Notes: generated by a model from the sequence alone, not told the origin. A stretch of 64,000 bases of DNA from Mesorhizobium opportunistum WSM2075 (GCF_000176035.2 NC_015675.1:1864001-1928000), one strand, 5' to 3'; shown: positions 9,390 through 18,500, numbered from the stretch's first letter. Numbers and translations: made by a program.

Positions 9390-9826
9390 GCGCGCATTGG
9401 ATTGCGGTGGCGTCGGCGCAACATGTCCGGCGCGGCCGCCAGGGCGGCTTCATGCAGGTCAACCACGGCAAGTCGGCACCCCTGCGCCGCGTCAAGCCCG
9501 GCGATGGCGTCGTCTATTATTCGCCGACCACTATCCTGGGCGAGAAAGATGGCCTGCAGTCGTTCACGGCGATCGGCACGGTGCGGGAAGGCGAACTCTA
9601 TCAAGGCGAGATGGGCGGCGGCTTCACGCCGTTCCGCCGCGATGTCGACTGGGCAAGGGCCGAGGAAACGCCGATCAAGCCGTTGCTCGACAGGCTGGAC
9701 TTCACCGTCGGCAAATCGAATTGGGGGTATCAGCTGCGCTTTGGCCTGTTCCCGATCAGCGCGGCCGATTTCGCGCTGATCGCCGGGGCAATGGGTGCCG
9801 AAGTGGCGGTGCCGGCGTCAAGCTAG
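9386..9826 (+). CDS. EVE domain protein (UPF0310)
   Basis: A 146-residue single-domain EVE protein. EVE domains are PUA/YTH-like folds that bind modified bases in DNA or RNA. The N-terminus H-W-I-A-V-A-S and the block [13 protein letters not shown] are characteristic of the UPF0310 subgroup. It overlaps the preceding VOC gene by four bases and the convergent cyclodeaminase-family gene also by four bases at their 3' ends. The physiological role of stand-alone EVE proteins is not settled. Confidence 0.85.
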   Translation: MSAHWIAVASAQHVRRGRQGGFMQVNHGKSAPLRRVKPGDGVVYYSPTTILGEKDGLQSFTAIGTVREGELYQGEMGGGFTPFRRDVDWARAEETPIKPLLDRLDFTVGKSNWGYQLRFGLFPISAADFALIAGAMGAEVAVPASS

Positions 9827-10788
9827 TTCTTGAGCGCCTCGTAGACGGCAATGCCGGCGGCAAGATCCTCGAGCGCGGCGCCGACCGATTTGAACAACGT
9901 GATTTCGCCGGCGCTTTCGCGGCCCTTCTTCTGGCCGCGCGCCAGTTCGTGCAAGTCGGCGACGATGGCTTCCGGCTTCAGTACGCCCGAGGCCAACGGC
10001 TGGACGATGTCGCCGGCCTCCTTGGTGGCGCCGGCGCGGGTGTCGACATAGACGCGGGCGCGCACGATGGTGTCGTCATCGCTCTCGCGCATCGCCGGCG
10101 TGAAGCCGCCGACCAGGTCGACATGGGTTCCGGGCTTGAGCAGTGCGCCCTTGATGAGCGGCGTGGTGGTGATTGTCGCCGAGGAGATAATGTCGGCCTG
10201 CCCAAGTTCGGCATCGAGATCGGTCGCGGCGCTGGCCGCGAAGCCCTCGGCGCGCAGCTCGGCCGCGACTTTCTCGGCGTTGGCCGGCGTGCGGTTCCAG
10301 ATGCGGATGGTCTTGATCGGCCGCACTGCCGAATGCGCCTTGGCGAGGAAGGGCGACAGCGCCCCGGCGCCGACCACGAGCAGCCGCGCGGCATCGTCGC
10401 GGGCGAGATAGGACGCCGCCAGCGCCGATGCACAGGCCGTGCGCCACTGGGTTAGCCGCTGGCCGTCGATCAAGGCTTCCGGTTCGCCGGTGGCGCCGTC
10501 GAGCAGGAGATAGAGCCCCATCACCGCGGGCTTGCCGACGGCGTTGTTGTCGGGCGAGACGGTGACGATCTTGACGCCGATGTGACCGCCGGCCGAGGTG
10601 CCGGCGGCGTTGAAATCGGTCCATGCCGGCATCAGCAGCAAGGTCGAGGCCGCGCCATCCGGCCGCTCGACCGCATGATGATGCCTGACCGGCTGCACCG
10701 CGCCCTCGCGAAACGCCGTGCGCAATGTCTCGACCAGTCCAGGAAAGGTCAGCGCACGGTCGACCTCGGCGGCCGAAATGGTCAGCAT
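9823..10788 (-). CDS. Ornithine cyclodeaminase / mu-crystallin family protein
   Basis: A 321-residue NAD(P)-binding enzyme. The Rossmann motif L-V-V-G-A-G-A-L-S near residue 130 and the preceding Q-R-L-T-Q-W-R-T-A segment, whose arginine binds substrate carboxylates, are typical. The family includes ornithine cyclodeaminase, alanine dehydrogenase, delta1-pyrroline-2-carboxylate reductase and related imine reductases. There is no arginine or hydroxyproline catabolic gene nearby to decide between them. The ATG has GGAG six bases upstream. Confidence 0.82.
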   Translation of the reverse strand: MLTISAAEVDRALTFPGLVETLRTAFREGAVQPVRHHHAVERPDGAASTLLLMPAWTDFNAAGTSAGGHIGVKIVTVSPDNNAVGKPAVMGLYLLLDGATGEPEALIDGQRLTQWRTACASALAASYLARDDAARLLVVGAGALSPFLAKAHSAVRPIKTIRIWNRTPANAEKVAAELRAEGFAASAATDLDAELGQADIISSATITTTPLIKGALLKPGTHVDLVGGFTPAMRESDDDTIVRARVYVDTRAGATKEAGDIVQPLASGVLKPEAIVADLHELARGQKKGRESAGEITLFKSVGAALEDLAAGIAVYEALKN

Positions 10789-10825
10789 GAAAAGCTCCGT
10801 TGAACGAAAGACGGCGACCAGCGGT

Positions 10826-11170
10826 TCAAGCGGTCGGCTTCGGCAATACTGCCCCTTGGACAGGCCCCTGTGGTGCCGCCGGCGCGCGGCTGACCGCCTG
10901 GCGCAGGTTCTCGGCCTCGACGCCGCGCTGGCGCGCCAGCTTGCGGTAACGGCCCTGCTTGACCCAGGTTGCCAGGCTGCCGACGATCATGCCGATGGCG
11001 AGAGCCGCGAACAGGAAGATGAACAGTGGCAAGCTCAGCGTCAGCTTTGGATTGCCTGGGTTGAACGGGTCCAGCGTGAAGGCGACGAGTTCGCGGTTGG
11101 CGACGGCGAGCGCGATCAGGATGATCGCGAGAGGCACGAAGACCACGATGAGCATGAAACGATTGAGCAT
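10826..11170 (-). CDS. LapA-domain inner-membrane protein (DUF1049)
   Basis: A 114-residue protein with two transmembrane segments (about residues 5-23 and 47-68) separated by the motif P-F-N-P-G-N-P-K-L, then a cytoplasmic coiled-coil-like tail rich in R, A and Q. This is the LapA/YciS layout; in E. coli LapA and LapB help control LpxC and hence LPS level, though LapB is absent here. It lies 36 bases downstream of ihfB on the same strand, a pairing common in alphaproteobacteria. Confidence 0.82.
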   Translation of the reverse strand: MLNRFMLIVVFVPLAIILIALAVANRELVAFTLDPFNPGNPKLTLSLPLFIFLFAALAIGMIVGSLATWVKQGRYRKLARQRGVEAENLRQAVSRAPAAPQGPVQGAVLPKPTA

Positions 11171-11206
11171 TGTGTTTTCCGTCGGAAGCTGGCGCTGACG
11201 CGGCGC

Positions 11207-11491
11207 CTACTTGCCGCCGTTCAGCCTTTCGCGCAGTTCCTTGCCGGTCTTGAAGAACGGCACCCACTTCTCCTCGACCTCGACGGATTCGCCGGTGCGC
11301 GGATTGCGGCCGGTGCGGGCAGGGCGGTTTTTCACAGAAAACGCACCGAAGCCGCGCAACTCGACCCGGTTGCCTTCGGCAAGCGCGTCGGTGATCTCAT
11401 CGAAGATCGCGCCGACGATGTTTTCGACATCGCGCAGGAAAAGATGCGGATTGCGCGTGGCAATAATCTGCACAAGTTCGGACTTGATCAT
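11207..11491 (-). CDS. ihfB: Integration host factor beta subunit
   Basis: A 94-residue HU/IHF-family DNA-bending protein. The start M-I-K-S-E-L-V, the arm tip R-N-P-R-T-G near residues 62-67 and the block R-G-F-G-A-F-S identify the beta subunit, which pairs with IhfA to bend DNA sharply. IHF assists sigma-54 promoters, recombination and replication. Order sppA-ihfB-lapA on one strand is conserved in related genomes. Confidence 0.93.
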   Translation of the reverse strand: MIKSELVQIIATRNPHLFLRDVENIVGAIFDEITDALAEGNRVELRGFGAFSVKNRPARTGRNPRTGESVEVEEKWVPFFKTGKELRERLNGGK

Positions 11492-11571
11492 CAGACGGGT
11501 CCCCGTGAAAGTACTGCGGTCAAAATTATGAGGATGATTTTATTTGCTTTTTCGGCTGTCCCAAACGGCGC

Positions 11572-12528
11572 TCAAGGGTGCCAGACGGAAACGAGACCGT
11601 CAAGAAACAAGCGGTCGGCGCCAAGTTCATGGATGATGTCGCCGCCGGAATCGGGCAGGCCGAGCGCGCTGCCGATCGTTTTCACCATGGATTTTGACCA
11701 CAGGAAGCCGCCGCGCCGTTCTGTCTCCTTCCACTCGACCACCTTGAGTTTGGCATCGACCCCTTTGGTCGCCAGCCAGTCGATCGCCACGGTCTCGCCG
11801 CCGACAGCGTCGATCAGTCCGTTGGCGACGCCCTGGCGGCCAGTGAAGATCGAACCATCGGCCAGCGCCAGCGCTTGCTCATGGCTCATCTTGCGGCGCT
11901 CGGCAACGATGCCGACGAACCAGTCGTAGCTGTCGAGGATAAGCTTGCGGACCATGGCGCGCTCGTCGTCATTGGTCGGCTTGAAGGGCGAGGGCGAGGC
12001 CTTCAGCGGCGAGGATTTCACCTCTTCCAGCTTGACGCCGAGCTTGTCCATCATGCCGCTGACGTCAGGATACTGGATCAGCACGCCGATCGAGCCGACG
12101 ATCGAGGTCTTGCGGGCGACGATGTGATCGGCGGCACTGGCGATCATGTAGCCCGCCGAAGCGGCGAGCGTGCCGACCTCGGCCACGACAGGCTTGTCGG
12201 CGGCCAGCTTGCGCACCTCCTCGTAGATCGATTCACCACCGACGGTGGTGCCGCCGGGCGAATCGATCGCCAGGATCACGCCCTTCACCTTCGACGACTG
12301 GCGGATGGTCTCCAGCCGCTTGATCAGTTCGTCATCCTCGGTGATGGTGCCTTCGATCCTGACCTTGGCGATATGGTCGACCGTCGCGCCGCCGAAATCG
12401 TCGCCATAAAGCCAGGCCGACAGCGCAATCACCCCGAGGGCCACGATGCCGAAGGCCGCGACACGCCAGAATGTCAGCTTGCGCCGCAAACGGCGGCGGT
12501 CGATCAGGTCGTCGGCTCTTAGTGCCAT
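11572..12528 (-). CDS. sppA: Signal peptide peptidase SppA (36 kDa type)
   Basis: A 318-residue serine protease of family S49 anchored by one N-terminal transmembrane helix (about residues 24-45). It degrades cleaved signal peptides in the inner membrane. The central block I-D-S-P-G-G-T-T-V-G-G and the catalytic region A-A-S-A-G-Y-M, followed by S-I-V-G-S-I-G-V, are visible. The start is placed at the internal ATG (M-A-L-R-A-D-D), 12 bases inside the longest frame. It is the first gene of the sppA-ihfB-lapA group, with 80 bases between sppA and ihfB. Confidence 0.9.
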   Translation of the reverse strand: MALRADDLIDRRRLRRKLTFWRVAAFGIVALGVIALSAWLYGDDFGGATVDHIAKVRIEGTITEDDELIKRLETIRQSSKVKGVILAIDSPGGTTVGGESIYEEVRKLAADKPVVAEVGTLAASAGYMIASAADHIVARKTSIVGSIGVLIQYPDVSGMMDKLGVKLEEVKSSPLKASPSPFKPTNDDERAMVRKLILDSYDWFVGIVAERRKMSHEQALALADGSIFTGRQGVANGLIDAVGGETVAIDWLATKGVDAKLKVVEWKETERRGGFLWSKSMVKTIGSALGLPDSGGDIIHELGADRLFLDGLVSVWHP

Positions 12529-12885
12529 GGTCAGCCTCACAGTCGGCGGGAAGAGACGCTTTTAGACCATGATGTCCCTATCGGGAAGCAGTTCCGTCCT
12601 TTTACGGCGCGGCAATCCGCGCACGGCGTTTCCATGCGGTCGGTTTTGTGGATGGCCCGCGCAACGCACGCAAGGTGAGCCGAGGCGCGCCAGTCATGAA
12701 AAAAAGACGCAAGGGCGTCCATTTCTGCTATGAAGCAGCGGCTGTTGTGCTGACCTCGTTTTCGTTTGTACAACGACAGCTGTCACATTTTTGCGGTTTT
12801 CGTGGGCTTGTGCTTGCTTGAGAGCGCTGGCGTCCCACCTATAGGCGGTGCTCCCCGGCGGGCGGGGTTTTAGAAGAAAGCAGTC
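12529..12885. other. Intergenic region between divergent sppA and lptC
   Basis: These 357 bases hold no convincing gene; short frames here lack family features or consistent ribosome sites. The right end contains the predicted lptC promoter. The sppA promoter must lie at the left but was not pinpointed. Confidence 0.6.
12817..12844 (+). promoter_or_regulatory. Predicted sigma-70 promoter of the lptC operon
   Basis: CTTGAG at 12817-12822 and CTATAG at 12839-12844 with a 16-base spacer fit the alphaproteobacterial housekeeping consensus (CTTGAC, CTATAT). The first gene, lptC, begins about 40 bases downstream. Confidence 0.5.
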
Positions 12886-13599
12886 ATGTTAGCGCGACCG
12901 ATTGAACCGACCAGTCCCGAGGCGGAGTTGGCGCCCCCGGCGGATGACCAGACGCGGGGCGATGCGTTCGACCGCGCCCAGCGTCATTCGCGCCGCGTGC
13001 GGGTGCTCAAATTCGCCGTGCCCTTGGCCGCGGCGCTGATCGCCGTCGCCTTCCCGGTCTATTCCTATCTCGCCGCACCCGTTTCCGTCGCCGTACAGGC
13101 GGAAGGTACCGCCTTTTCGAATGGCAAGCTGGTGATGGCCAATCCCAAGCTCAACGGTTTCACCAAGCTGAAGCAGCCCTATTCGATGACGGCCCTGCGG
13201 GCGATACAGGACGTCAGCACGCAAGGCATCATCGAGCTTGAGGGCATAGACGCCAAGGTGCCGATCGCGCCCGACAATGTCGCGGCGGTCAAAGCCTCGC
13301 ACGGTACCTACGATCGCGACGGCAATACGATGAAACTGAACAGCGATGTCACGATCACCACGACAGACGGCTTGCAAGCCAAGTTCAAATCGGTCTTCCT
13401 CGACATGGGCAAAGGCACTATGAAGACGGATGATCCCGTCGATGTCAGCCGTGGCGGGTCGCAGATCACGGCGGATTCGATGTCGGTCCAGGACAATGGC
13501 AAGGTCCTGGTGTTCGAGAACAAAGTGCGCGTCAACATCGATCCCGCCGCTCTGAAGGCGGCTGAGGCAAAGGGCGAAGAAGCGAATGTGGCTCAATAG
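12886..13599 (+). CDS. lptC: LPS export protein LptC
   Basis: LptC is the single-pass inner-membrane protein that receives LPS from the LptB2FG transporter and passes it to LptA. The 237-residue protein has a cytoplasmic N-terminus, one transmembrane helix around residues 42-60, and a periplasmic beta-jellyroll. Alphaproteobacterial LptC is diverged, so assignment rests on topology, the beta-rich domain and the position directly before lptA and lptB. It overlaps lptA by 14 bases. Confidence 0.87.
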   Translation: MLARPIEPTSPEAELAPPADDQTRGDAFDRAQRHSRRVRVLKFAVPLAAALIAVAFPVYSYLAAPVSVAVQAEGTAFSNGKLVMANPKLNGFTKLKQPYSMTALRAIQDVSTQGIIELEGIDAKVPIAPDNVAAVKASHGTYDRDGNTMKLNSDVTITTTDGLQAKFKSVFLDMGKGTMKTDDPVDVSRGGSQITADSMSVQDNGKVLVFENKVRVNIDPAALKAAEAKGEEANVAQ

Positions 13600-14176
13600 T
13601 TCGACACGGCTGGTGGCCGCAACGTCAGCGCTGCTCCTGCTGGGCCTGGCACCGTCGTCGGCGCAGTCCGGTGCCGCCAGCCAGATGTCCGGGCTCAAAC
13701 TGTCCGGAGACCAGCCGATCCAGATCGAGAGCGACAAGCTGGAAGTCCATCAGGCCGACAGCACCGCAATCTTCACCGGCAACGTCACCGTCGTGCAAGG
13801 GGCGACCATGATGAAGGCCGGCAAGATGACCGTCTACTACGTCAAGGATCCCAACGCTGGTGCCAAAGGCACGGAAGCCGCCGGCGCGGCGGCCATGACC
13901 GGCTCAGCCAACATCGATCATCTCGAGGTCAGCAGCAAGGTCTACATAAAGTCGAACGACCAGGTCGCCACCGGTGACAACGGAACCTTCGACATGAAGA
14001 CCCAAGTGCTGGTGCTGTCGGGGAAGGAAGTCGTTCTCTCGCAAGGAGACAACGTTCTCAAGGGCTGCAAGCTCACCGTGCAGATGAAGAGCGGCCTGGC
14101 CCAAGTCGACGCCTGTGGCGGTCGTGTCATCATGTCGATCACGCCGCCGCCGAAATCGGGAGCGACGAACCCCTGA
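13586..14176 (+). CDS. lptA: Periplasmic LPS bridge protein LptA
   Basis: LptA oligomerises into a beta-jellyroll bridge carrying LPS across the periplasm. A signal peptide is clear (hydrophobic residues 10-26, cleavage near S-A-Q-S). The OstA-like domain begins at [11 protein letters not shown] and includes [12 protein letters not shown], the family hallmark. At 196 residues it is close to the usual length. It overlaps lptC, and its TGA shares one base with the lptB ATG. Confidence 0.9.
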   Translation: MWLNSSTRLVAATSALLLLGLAPSSAQSGAASQMSGLKLSGDQPIQIESDKLEVHQADSTAIFTGNVTVVQGATMMKAGKMTVYYVKDPNAGAKGTEAAGAAAMTGSANIDHLEVSSKVYIKSNDQVATGDNGTFDMKTQVLVLSGKEVVLSQGDNVLKGCKLTVQMKSGLAQVDACGGRVIMSITPPPKSGATNP

Positions 14177-14994
14177 TGGCCAGCCTGTCGTCGCTGACGG
14201 CACGTCTTCCGGGACGAGCCGCAGCTAAGCTTTCGGCTCCGGCCACGATCACCGTCGACAAGGCGAAGTTCAAGGGAACCTTGATCGCCAAGGGTCTGAC
14301 CAAGAGCTACAAGGGCCGCAAGGTCGTCAGTGGCGTCACGCTCGGCGTGCGTGCCGGCGAGGCTGTGGGGCTGCTTGGCCCCAACGGCGCCGGCAAGACC
14401 ACCTGCTTCTACATGGTCACCGGCCTGGTGCCGGTCGATGAAGGCACGATCGAGATCGACGGCTTCGACGTCACCTCGATGCCGATGTACCGCCGCGCCC
14501 GCCTCGGCATCGGCTACCTGCCCCAGGAAGCGTCGATTTTCCGTGGCCTCAACGTCGAGCAGAATATCCGCGCCGTGCTGGAAGTGGTCGAGAAGGACCG
14601 CAAGGTGCGCGAGCGCAACCTGGACGAACTGCTCGAGGAATTCCACATCAGCCACCTGCGCAAGGCGCCATCCATGTCGCTGTCGGGCGGCGAGCGGCGG
14701 CGCCTGGAAATCGCGCGCGCTCTGGCGACGCGCCCGGCCTACATGCTGCTCGACGAGCCCTTTGCCGGTATCGATCCGATCGCCGTCGCCGACATCCAGC
14801 AGCTGGTGCGCCACCTGACGGCGCGCGGCATCGGCGTGCTGATCACCGACCACAATGTGCGTGAGACGCTCGGCCTGATCGATCGCGCCTACATCATCCA
14901 CGCCGGCCAGGTGCTGACCCATGGCCGCGCCGATGAAGTGGTGGCAAACCCCGACGTGCGGCGACTTTACCTCGGTGAGGGTTTTACGCTGTAA
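14176..14994 (+). CDS. lptB: LPS export ABC transporter ATPase LptB
   Basis: LptB is the cytoplasmic ATPase that powers LPS extraction with LptF and LptG. The 272-residue sequence has Walker A (G-P-N-G-A-G-K-T-T), the signature L-S-G-G-E-R-R-R, Walker B ([11 protein letters not shown]) and a switch histidine in I-T-D-H-N-V. About 35 residues precede the ATPase domain, an extension seen in rhizobial LptB. The start overlaps the lptA stop (TGATG). lptF and lptG are not in the window. Confidence 0.95.
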   Translation: MASLSSLTARLPGRAAAKLSAPATITVDKAKFKGTLIAKGLTKSYKGRKVVSGVTLGVRAGEAVGLLGPNGAGKTTCFYMVTGLVPVDEGTIEIDGFDVTSMPMYRRARLGIGYLPQEASIFRGLNVEQNIRAVLEVVEKDRKVRERNLDELLEEFHISHLRKAPSMSLSGGERRRLEIARALATRPAYMLLDEPFAGIDPIAVADIQQLVRHLTARGIGVLITDHNVRETLGLIDRAYIIHAGQVLTHGRADEVVANPDVRRLYLGEGFTL

Positions 14995-15032
14995 GCGGTT
15001 CACCGCTTCACGGAAACGCTAAGCCGCTCAGC

Positions 15033-15119
15033 CTTTTGTCGTGACGCAATTCCCTGGGGAAAGCGTTGGGTGCTTTTCCCAGGGAAGGCCGTCTGACACT
15101 TTGTCTGGAATCGCTCTGA
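15033..15119. repeat. Dispersed intergenic repeat, copy A
   Basis: Imperfect palindrome beginning near TTTTGTCGTGACGCAATTCC, with an internal hairpin (CTGGGGAAAGC and GCTTTTCCCAG) and ending TGGAATCGCTCTGA. It belongs to the same family as copies near 18420, 33220 and 55713 and lies between lptB and rpoN. It could act as an RNA hairpin; it has no coding potential. Confidence 0.8.
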
Positions 15120-15226
15120 GCGTGAAATTTGTTTCCTGACACGATTTTTGGCGCGTTGCGGCCCCGTTTTTCCGCGATTTTGCTCCGGGATAACGCTCCG
15201 GTAAGCGGGTTTTGCTAGCCTTTGCC

Positions 15227-15255
15227 TTGACAAGCAAAAGCCGGGCCAGTTTCTA
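15227..15255 (+). promoter_or_regulatory. Predicted rpoN promoter
   Basis: TTGACA at 15227-15232 is followed after 17 bases by TTTCTA (15250-15255). The rpoN ATG is about 65 bases downstream. It lies beyond the repeat, implying rpoN can be transcribed separately from lptCAB. Confidence 0.5.
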
Positions 15256-15320
15256 TGGCCGGCCGCGAAAATTCTTTTCCGGATGTCCGGATGCGTAGAC
15301 GAGGCGTTTGAAACCGAACC

Positions 15321-16847
15321 ATGGCGTTGGCGGCCAAACTACAGCTCCGACAATCGCAGTCGCTGGTGATGACACCGCAGCTGATGCAGTCGATTCGGCT
15401 GCTGCAGTTCACCCATGTCGAACTCGAACATTTCATCGACGAGGAGATCGAGCGCAACCCCCTCCTGGAGCGCGCCGAGCCGCAGGACGATGCCGTGGGC
15501 GACCTGGCGCAGAAAACCGAGGCGGAGCCGCAAGCGGCCGCCGAAGGCGACTGGTTCGAGAACGAGGCGGGCTGGAGCGCCGAGGCGATCTCGGAAAAGC
15601 TCGATACGTCCCTGGAAAACCTGTTTCCCGACGACCCGGGCACCAGCGAGCGGCTCGGGCCTGACCTGACGGCGCAATGGAAATCGGCTTCGGGCAATAG
15701 CGGCGGCTCCTCGTCCGAAGGGCTCGATGCCGGCGACATGGCGGCGAGCGCCATCACGCTGCGCGACCATGTCGGCGAGCAAATCGCACTCGCCTTCATC
15801 GATCCCGCGGCACGCCTGATCGCCAGGGAACTCGCCGATGGCCTCGACGAAACCGGCTATGTCAGGGCCGATCTCGCCGAAATCGCCACGCGGCTGGGCG
15901 CCGACGCCGCTGCCGTGGGCAAGGTGCTGGCCGTGTGCCAGACCTTCGAGCCGGTGGGGCTGTTCGCGCGCGATCTTGCCGAATGCCTGTCGCTGCAGCT
16001 TGCCATGCGTGACCGGCTCGATCCGGCGATGAAGGCCCTGGTCGCCAATCTCGAACTGTTGGCGCGGCGCGATTTCCACGCGCTGAAACGGATCTGCGGC
16101 GTCGACGAAGAAGACCTGCTCGACATGCTGGCCGAGATCCGAGCTCTCGATCCGCGGCCGGGCATGGCGTTTTCGGGCGGCGCCAGCGACGCCATCGTCG
16201 CCGATGTCGAGGTGCGCGCGGCCAATGACGGCAGCTGGACCGTCGAACTCAATGCCGAAACGCTGCCGCGCGTGCTGGTCGATCATATCTATTTCGCCCA
16301 GGTCTCTCCGCACGCCAAGAACCAGGCGGAAAAGGATTTCCTGGCCGAGTGCCTGCAAAACGCCAACTGGCTGACGCGCAGCCTCGACCAGCGGGCAAAG
16401 ACGATCCTCAAAGTGGCCTCGGAGATCGTCCGCCAGCAAGATGCCTTCCTGGTCCATGGCGTGCGCCACCTGAAGCCGCTCAACCTGCGCACGGTGGCCG
16501 ATGCCATCGGCATGCACGAATCGACCGTGAGCCGGGTCACCGCGAACAAATATATGCTGACCCCGCGCGGTGTGTTTGAGCTGCGCTATTTCTTCACCGC
16601 TTCGATCGCGGCATCGGGCGGCGGCGACGCGCATTCCTCGGAAGCCGTGCGTGACCGCATCAAGCAGCTGATCGACGAGGAGAAGCCCGTCGACGTGCTG
16701 TCGGACGATGCGATCGTCGACATGCTCAGGGAAAGCGGCGTCGATATTGCGCGGCGAACGGTCGCCAAATACCGGGAAGGCATGAATATTCCATCCTCCG
16801 TGCAGCGCCGGCGCGAGAAACGAGCGTTGGCCAGCGCCGGACGCTAG
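15321..16847 (+). CDS. rpoN: RNA polymerase sigma-54 factor
   Basis: RpoN directs RNA polymerase to -24/-12 promoters of nitrogen-fixation, C4-dicarboxylate and nitrogen-assimilation genes and needs enhancer-binding activators. Region I (residues 1-50) is the glutamine/leucine-rich segment starting M-A-L-A-A-K-L-Q-L-R-Q-S-Q. Region II (about 50-125) is acidic. The C-terminus has the helix-turn-helix and the RpoN box A-R-R-T-V-A-K-Y-R near 480. At 508 residues it has the usual rhizobial length. Position between lptB and hpf-ptsN is the conserved order. Confidence 0.96.
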   Translation: MALAAKLQLRQSQSLVMTPQLMQSIRLLQFTHVELEHFIDEEIERNPLLERAEPQDDAVGDLAQKTEAEPQAAAEGDWFENEAGWSAEAISEKLDTSLENLFPDDPGTSERLGPDLTAQWKSASGNSGGSSSEGLDAGDMAASAITLRDHVGEQIALAFIDPAARLIARELADGLDETGYVRADLAEIATRLGADAAAVGKVLAVCQTFEPVGLFARDLAECLSLQLAMRDRLDPAMKALVANLELLARRDFHALKRICGVDEEDLLDMLAEIRALDPRPGMAFSGGASDAIVADVEVRAANDGSWTVELNAETLPRVLVDHIYFAQVSPHAKNQAEKDFLAECLQNANWLTRSLDQRAKTILKVASEIVRQQDAFLVHGVRHLKPLNLRTVADAIGMHESTVSRVTANKYMLTPRGVFELRYFFTASIAASGGGDAHSSEAVRDRIKQLIDEEKPVDVLSDDAIVDMLRESGVDIARRTVAKYREGMNIPSSVQRRREKRALASAGR

Positions 16848-17192
16848 AGGCAATTCCCGAGGGAATTGCGTGAAGGCAAAGAGATGAAGCGGTTCGGCGT
16901 TTCCGCGAAACGACGAACCGCTCCAGACGCCCCCGATTTTCCACAGCTTTCGAGCTTCATTGACAAGCCGCGGTGAAGTGGCTAGAAGCCCGCCCGCATG
17001 AGACGGGCTCGATGCCCGCTAGCGGATGGTCCGTCACGACAATGACCTCGGGATGGTCAAGAAGGCGGCTTGTGATCAACCGGAAAGTTTGGATTTAAAT
17101 CGGCGCGAGTGACGCCGCAAAGCTTGTGCGCACGGACCACGAGTATAAACTCTGGCCAGTTTGAAGCCTGAGCAAGGAAGGTCAGTTTTCAG
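16848..17192. other. rpoN-hpf intergenic region with possible hpf promoter
   Basis: Apart from the hairpin above, the 345 bases show TTGACA at 16960-16965 and TAGAAG at 16983-16988 with 17 bases between, a plausible promoter that would give hpf a leader of about 200 bases. No tRNA or known small RNA fold was recognised in the leader. A -24/-12 element was looked for and not found convincingly. Confidence 0.4.
16850..16869 (+). terminator. Hairpin after rpoN (repeat fragment)
   Basis: GCAATTCC and GGAATTGC flank a four-base loop immediately after the rpoN stop. The arms match the ends of the dispersed repeat family, so this may be a minimal derivative. There is no U-tract, so termination is uncertain. 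Confidence 0.4.
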
Positions 17193-17777
17193 ATGAATCT
17201 GCGCATATCGGGAAAACACATGGATATCGGCGATGCGTTCCGCACACGCATCAACGATCGTGTCGGCGAAGCAATCGGCAAATATTTCGATCGCGGCTTC
17301 GCGGGACACGTCACGGTCATCAAATCGGGCTCGCGCTATTCGGCGGATTGCATGATCCGGCTGGATTCGGGCGCTTCGCTGCAGGCCACCGGCGATGCCC
17401 AGGATCCGACGCTTGCCTTCGAGACGGCGGCGGACCGGTTGGAGACCCGGCTTCGGCGCTACAAGCGTCGCCTGAAATCGCACAATTCAGGCTCCGCCAA
17501 TGGCGATCCGACCAACATCGCCTATACGGTGATGGCGCCGCTGGCTGATGACGACGAGGATATTCCGGAGAATTTCGCGCCGGCCATCGTCGCCGAATCG
17601 ACCATGACGCTGAAGACAATGTCGGTGGCGTCGGCGGTGATCGAACTCGACACCAAGGACAGCCCGGTCTTCGTCTTCCGTAACGCTGGAACCGACCATC
17701 TCAACATCGTCTATCGTCGGCCCGATGGAAATATCGGCTGGATCGACCCGTCCACGACCAAGGTCTCACAAGGGTGA
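17193..17777 (+). CDS. hpf: Long ribosome hibernation promoting factor
   Basis: This 194-residue protein has the RaiA/HPF domain (residues 1-105, starting M-N-L-R-I-S-G-K-H-M-D-I-G) that binds the 30S decoding centre, and a C-terminal domain (about 125-190, with F-V-F-R-N-A-G-T-D and I-V-Y-R-R-P-D-G-N-I-G-W-I-D) that pairs two ribosomes into 100S dimers. The presence of both marks the long form. It sits between rpoN and ptsN, the standard place for the sigma-54 modulation protein. Its stop codon overlaps a 24-base tandem repeat. Confidence 0.93.
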   Translation: MNLRISGKHMDIGDAFRTRINDRVGEAIGKYFDRGFAGHVTVIKSGSRYSADCMIRLDSGASLQATGDAQDPTLAFETAADRLETRLRRYKRRLKSHNSGSANGDPTNIAYTVMAPLADDDEDIPENFAPAIVAESTMTLKTMSVASAVIELDTKDSPVFVFRNAGTDHLNIVYRRPDGNIGWIDPSTTKVSQG

Positions 17778-17820
17778 CGACAAGGGTCGCACTGGGCGTG
17801 ACGACAAGGGTCGCACTGGG
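17774..17820. repeat. 24-bp tandem duplication over the hpf stop
   Basis: The unit GTGACGACAAGGGTCGCACTGGGC is present twice (17774-17797 and 17798-17820, the second lacking its last base). The first unit contains the hpf TGA. Confidence 0.85.
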
Positions 17821-17882
17821 ATAAAAGCCGGCCGCACGAGGGGTGGGGACTGGTGACGGCAGGCGAACAAGGATTTTCAAGT

Positions 17883-18347
17883 ATGGGTCTGAGCGATCTT
17901 ATCAGCGTTCCGGCGATTTTGCCGGCGTTGAAGGCCAACTCCAAGAAGCAGCTTCTGCAGTTGCTGTCCGAGCGTGCCGCGGCGATTTCGGGCATTCCGG
18001 AACGGGAGGTGTTCGACACCATCCTGCAGCGTGAGCGGCTGGGCTCGACCGGCGTCGGCAATGGCATCGCCATTCCGCACGGCAAGCTGGCCGGCGTGAA
18101 GCGCATTGCCGGTGTTTTCGCCCGGCTGGAGACGCCGGTCGATTTCGAATCGCTGGACGACCAGCCTGTCGATCTGGTGTTTCTGCTGCTGGCGCCGGAA
18201 GGGGCGGGCGCCGATCACCTGAAGGCGCTGTCGCGCATTGCCCGGGTGCTGCGCGACGCCGACACCGTGGCCAAGGTCAGGGGTACGCGCGATGCCACGG
18301 CGATCCACGCGCTTTTGTCGGATACGCAGGCCTCGCACGCCGCCTGA
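17883..18347 (+). CDS. ptsN: Nitrogen regulatory PTS IIA protein (EIIA-Ntr)
   Basis: PtsN is the terminal phosphoacceptor of the regulatory PTS-Ntr chain (PtsP-PtsO-PtsN) and modulates potassium transport and stress responses. The phosphorylatable histidine lies in G-I-A-I-P-H-G-K-L near residue 66. The ATG at 17883 (M-G-L-S-D-L-I) is chosen over an upstream start at 17853 because rhizobial PtsN begins there; the protein is then 154 residues. In enteric bacteria unphosphorylated PtsN activates KdpD; a kdpD gene is in this window, so such a link is possible but not shown. Confidence 0.92.
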   Translation: MGLSDLISVPAILPALKANSKKQLLQLLSERAAAISGIPEREVFDTILQRERLGSTGVGNGIAIPHGKLAGVKRIAGVFARLETPVDFESLDDQPVDLVFLLLAPEGAGADHLKALSRIARVLRDADTVAKVRGTRDATAIHALLSDTQASHAA

Positions 18348-18369
18348 TGTCTTTTTTGAACGGATATCC

Positions 18370-18395
18370 AAGGGCCGCGATGAGCGGCCCTTTTC
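18370..18395 (+). terminator. Rho-independent terminator of ptsN
   Basis: AGGGCCGC and GCGGCCCT pair over a five-base loop and run into TTTTCGTTT, 22 bases after the ptsN stop. Confidence 0.85.
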
Positions 18396-18419
18396 GTTTC
18401 AGCCGGCCAGTCCGCCGAT

Positions 18420-18500
18420 TTTTGTCTTATGCAATTCCCAAGGGAAAACGCCATGCGTTTTTCCCGGGAAAACCGCCAAACACTCTTCCTGGAATTGCCT
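18420..18500. repeat. Dispersed intergenic repeat, copy B
   Basis: Starts near TTTGTCTTATGCAATTCCCA, has an internal hairpin (GGGAAAAACGC on one strand against GCGTTTTTCCC) and ends CTTCCTGGAATTGCC at the DUF1150 stop codon. Same family as copies at 15033, 33220 and 55713. Confidence 0.8.

Noticed and set aside
16966..17192. A small RNA in the hpf leader
   Set aside because: No strong hairpin-plus-U-tract ending or known sRNA fold could be seen.
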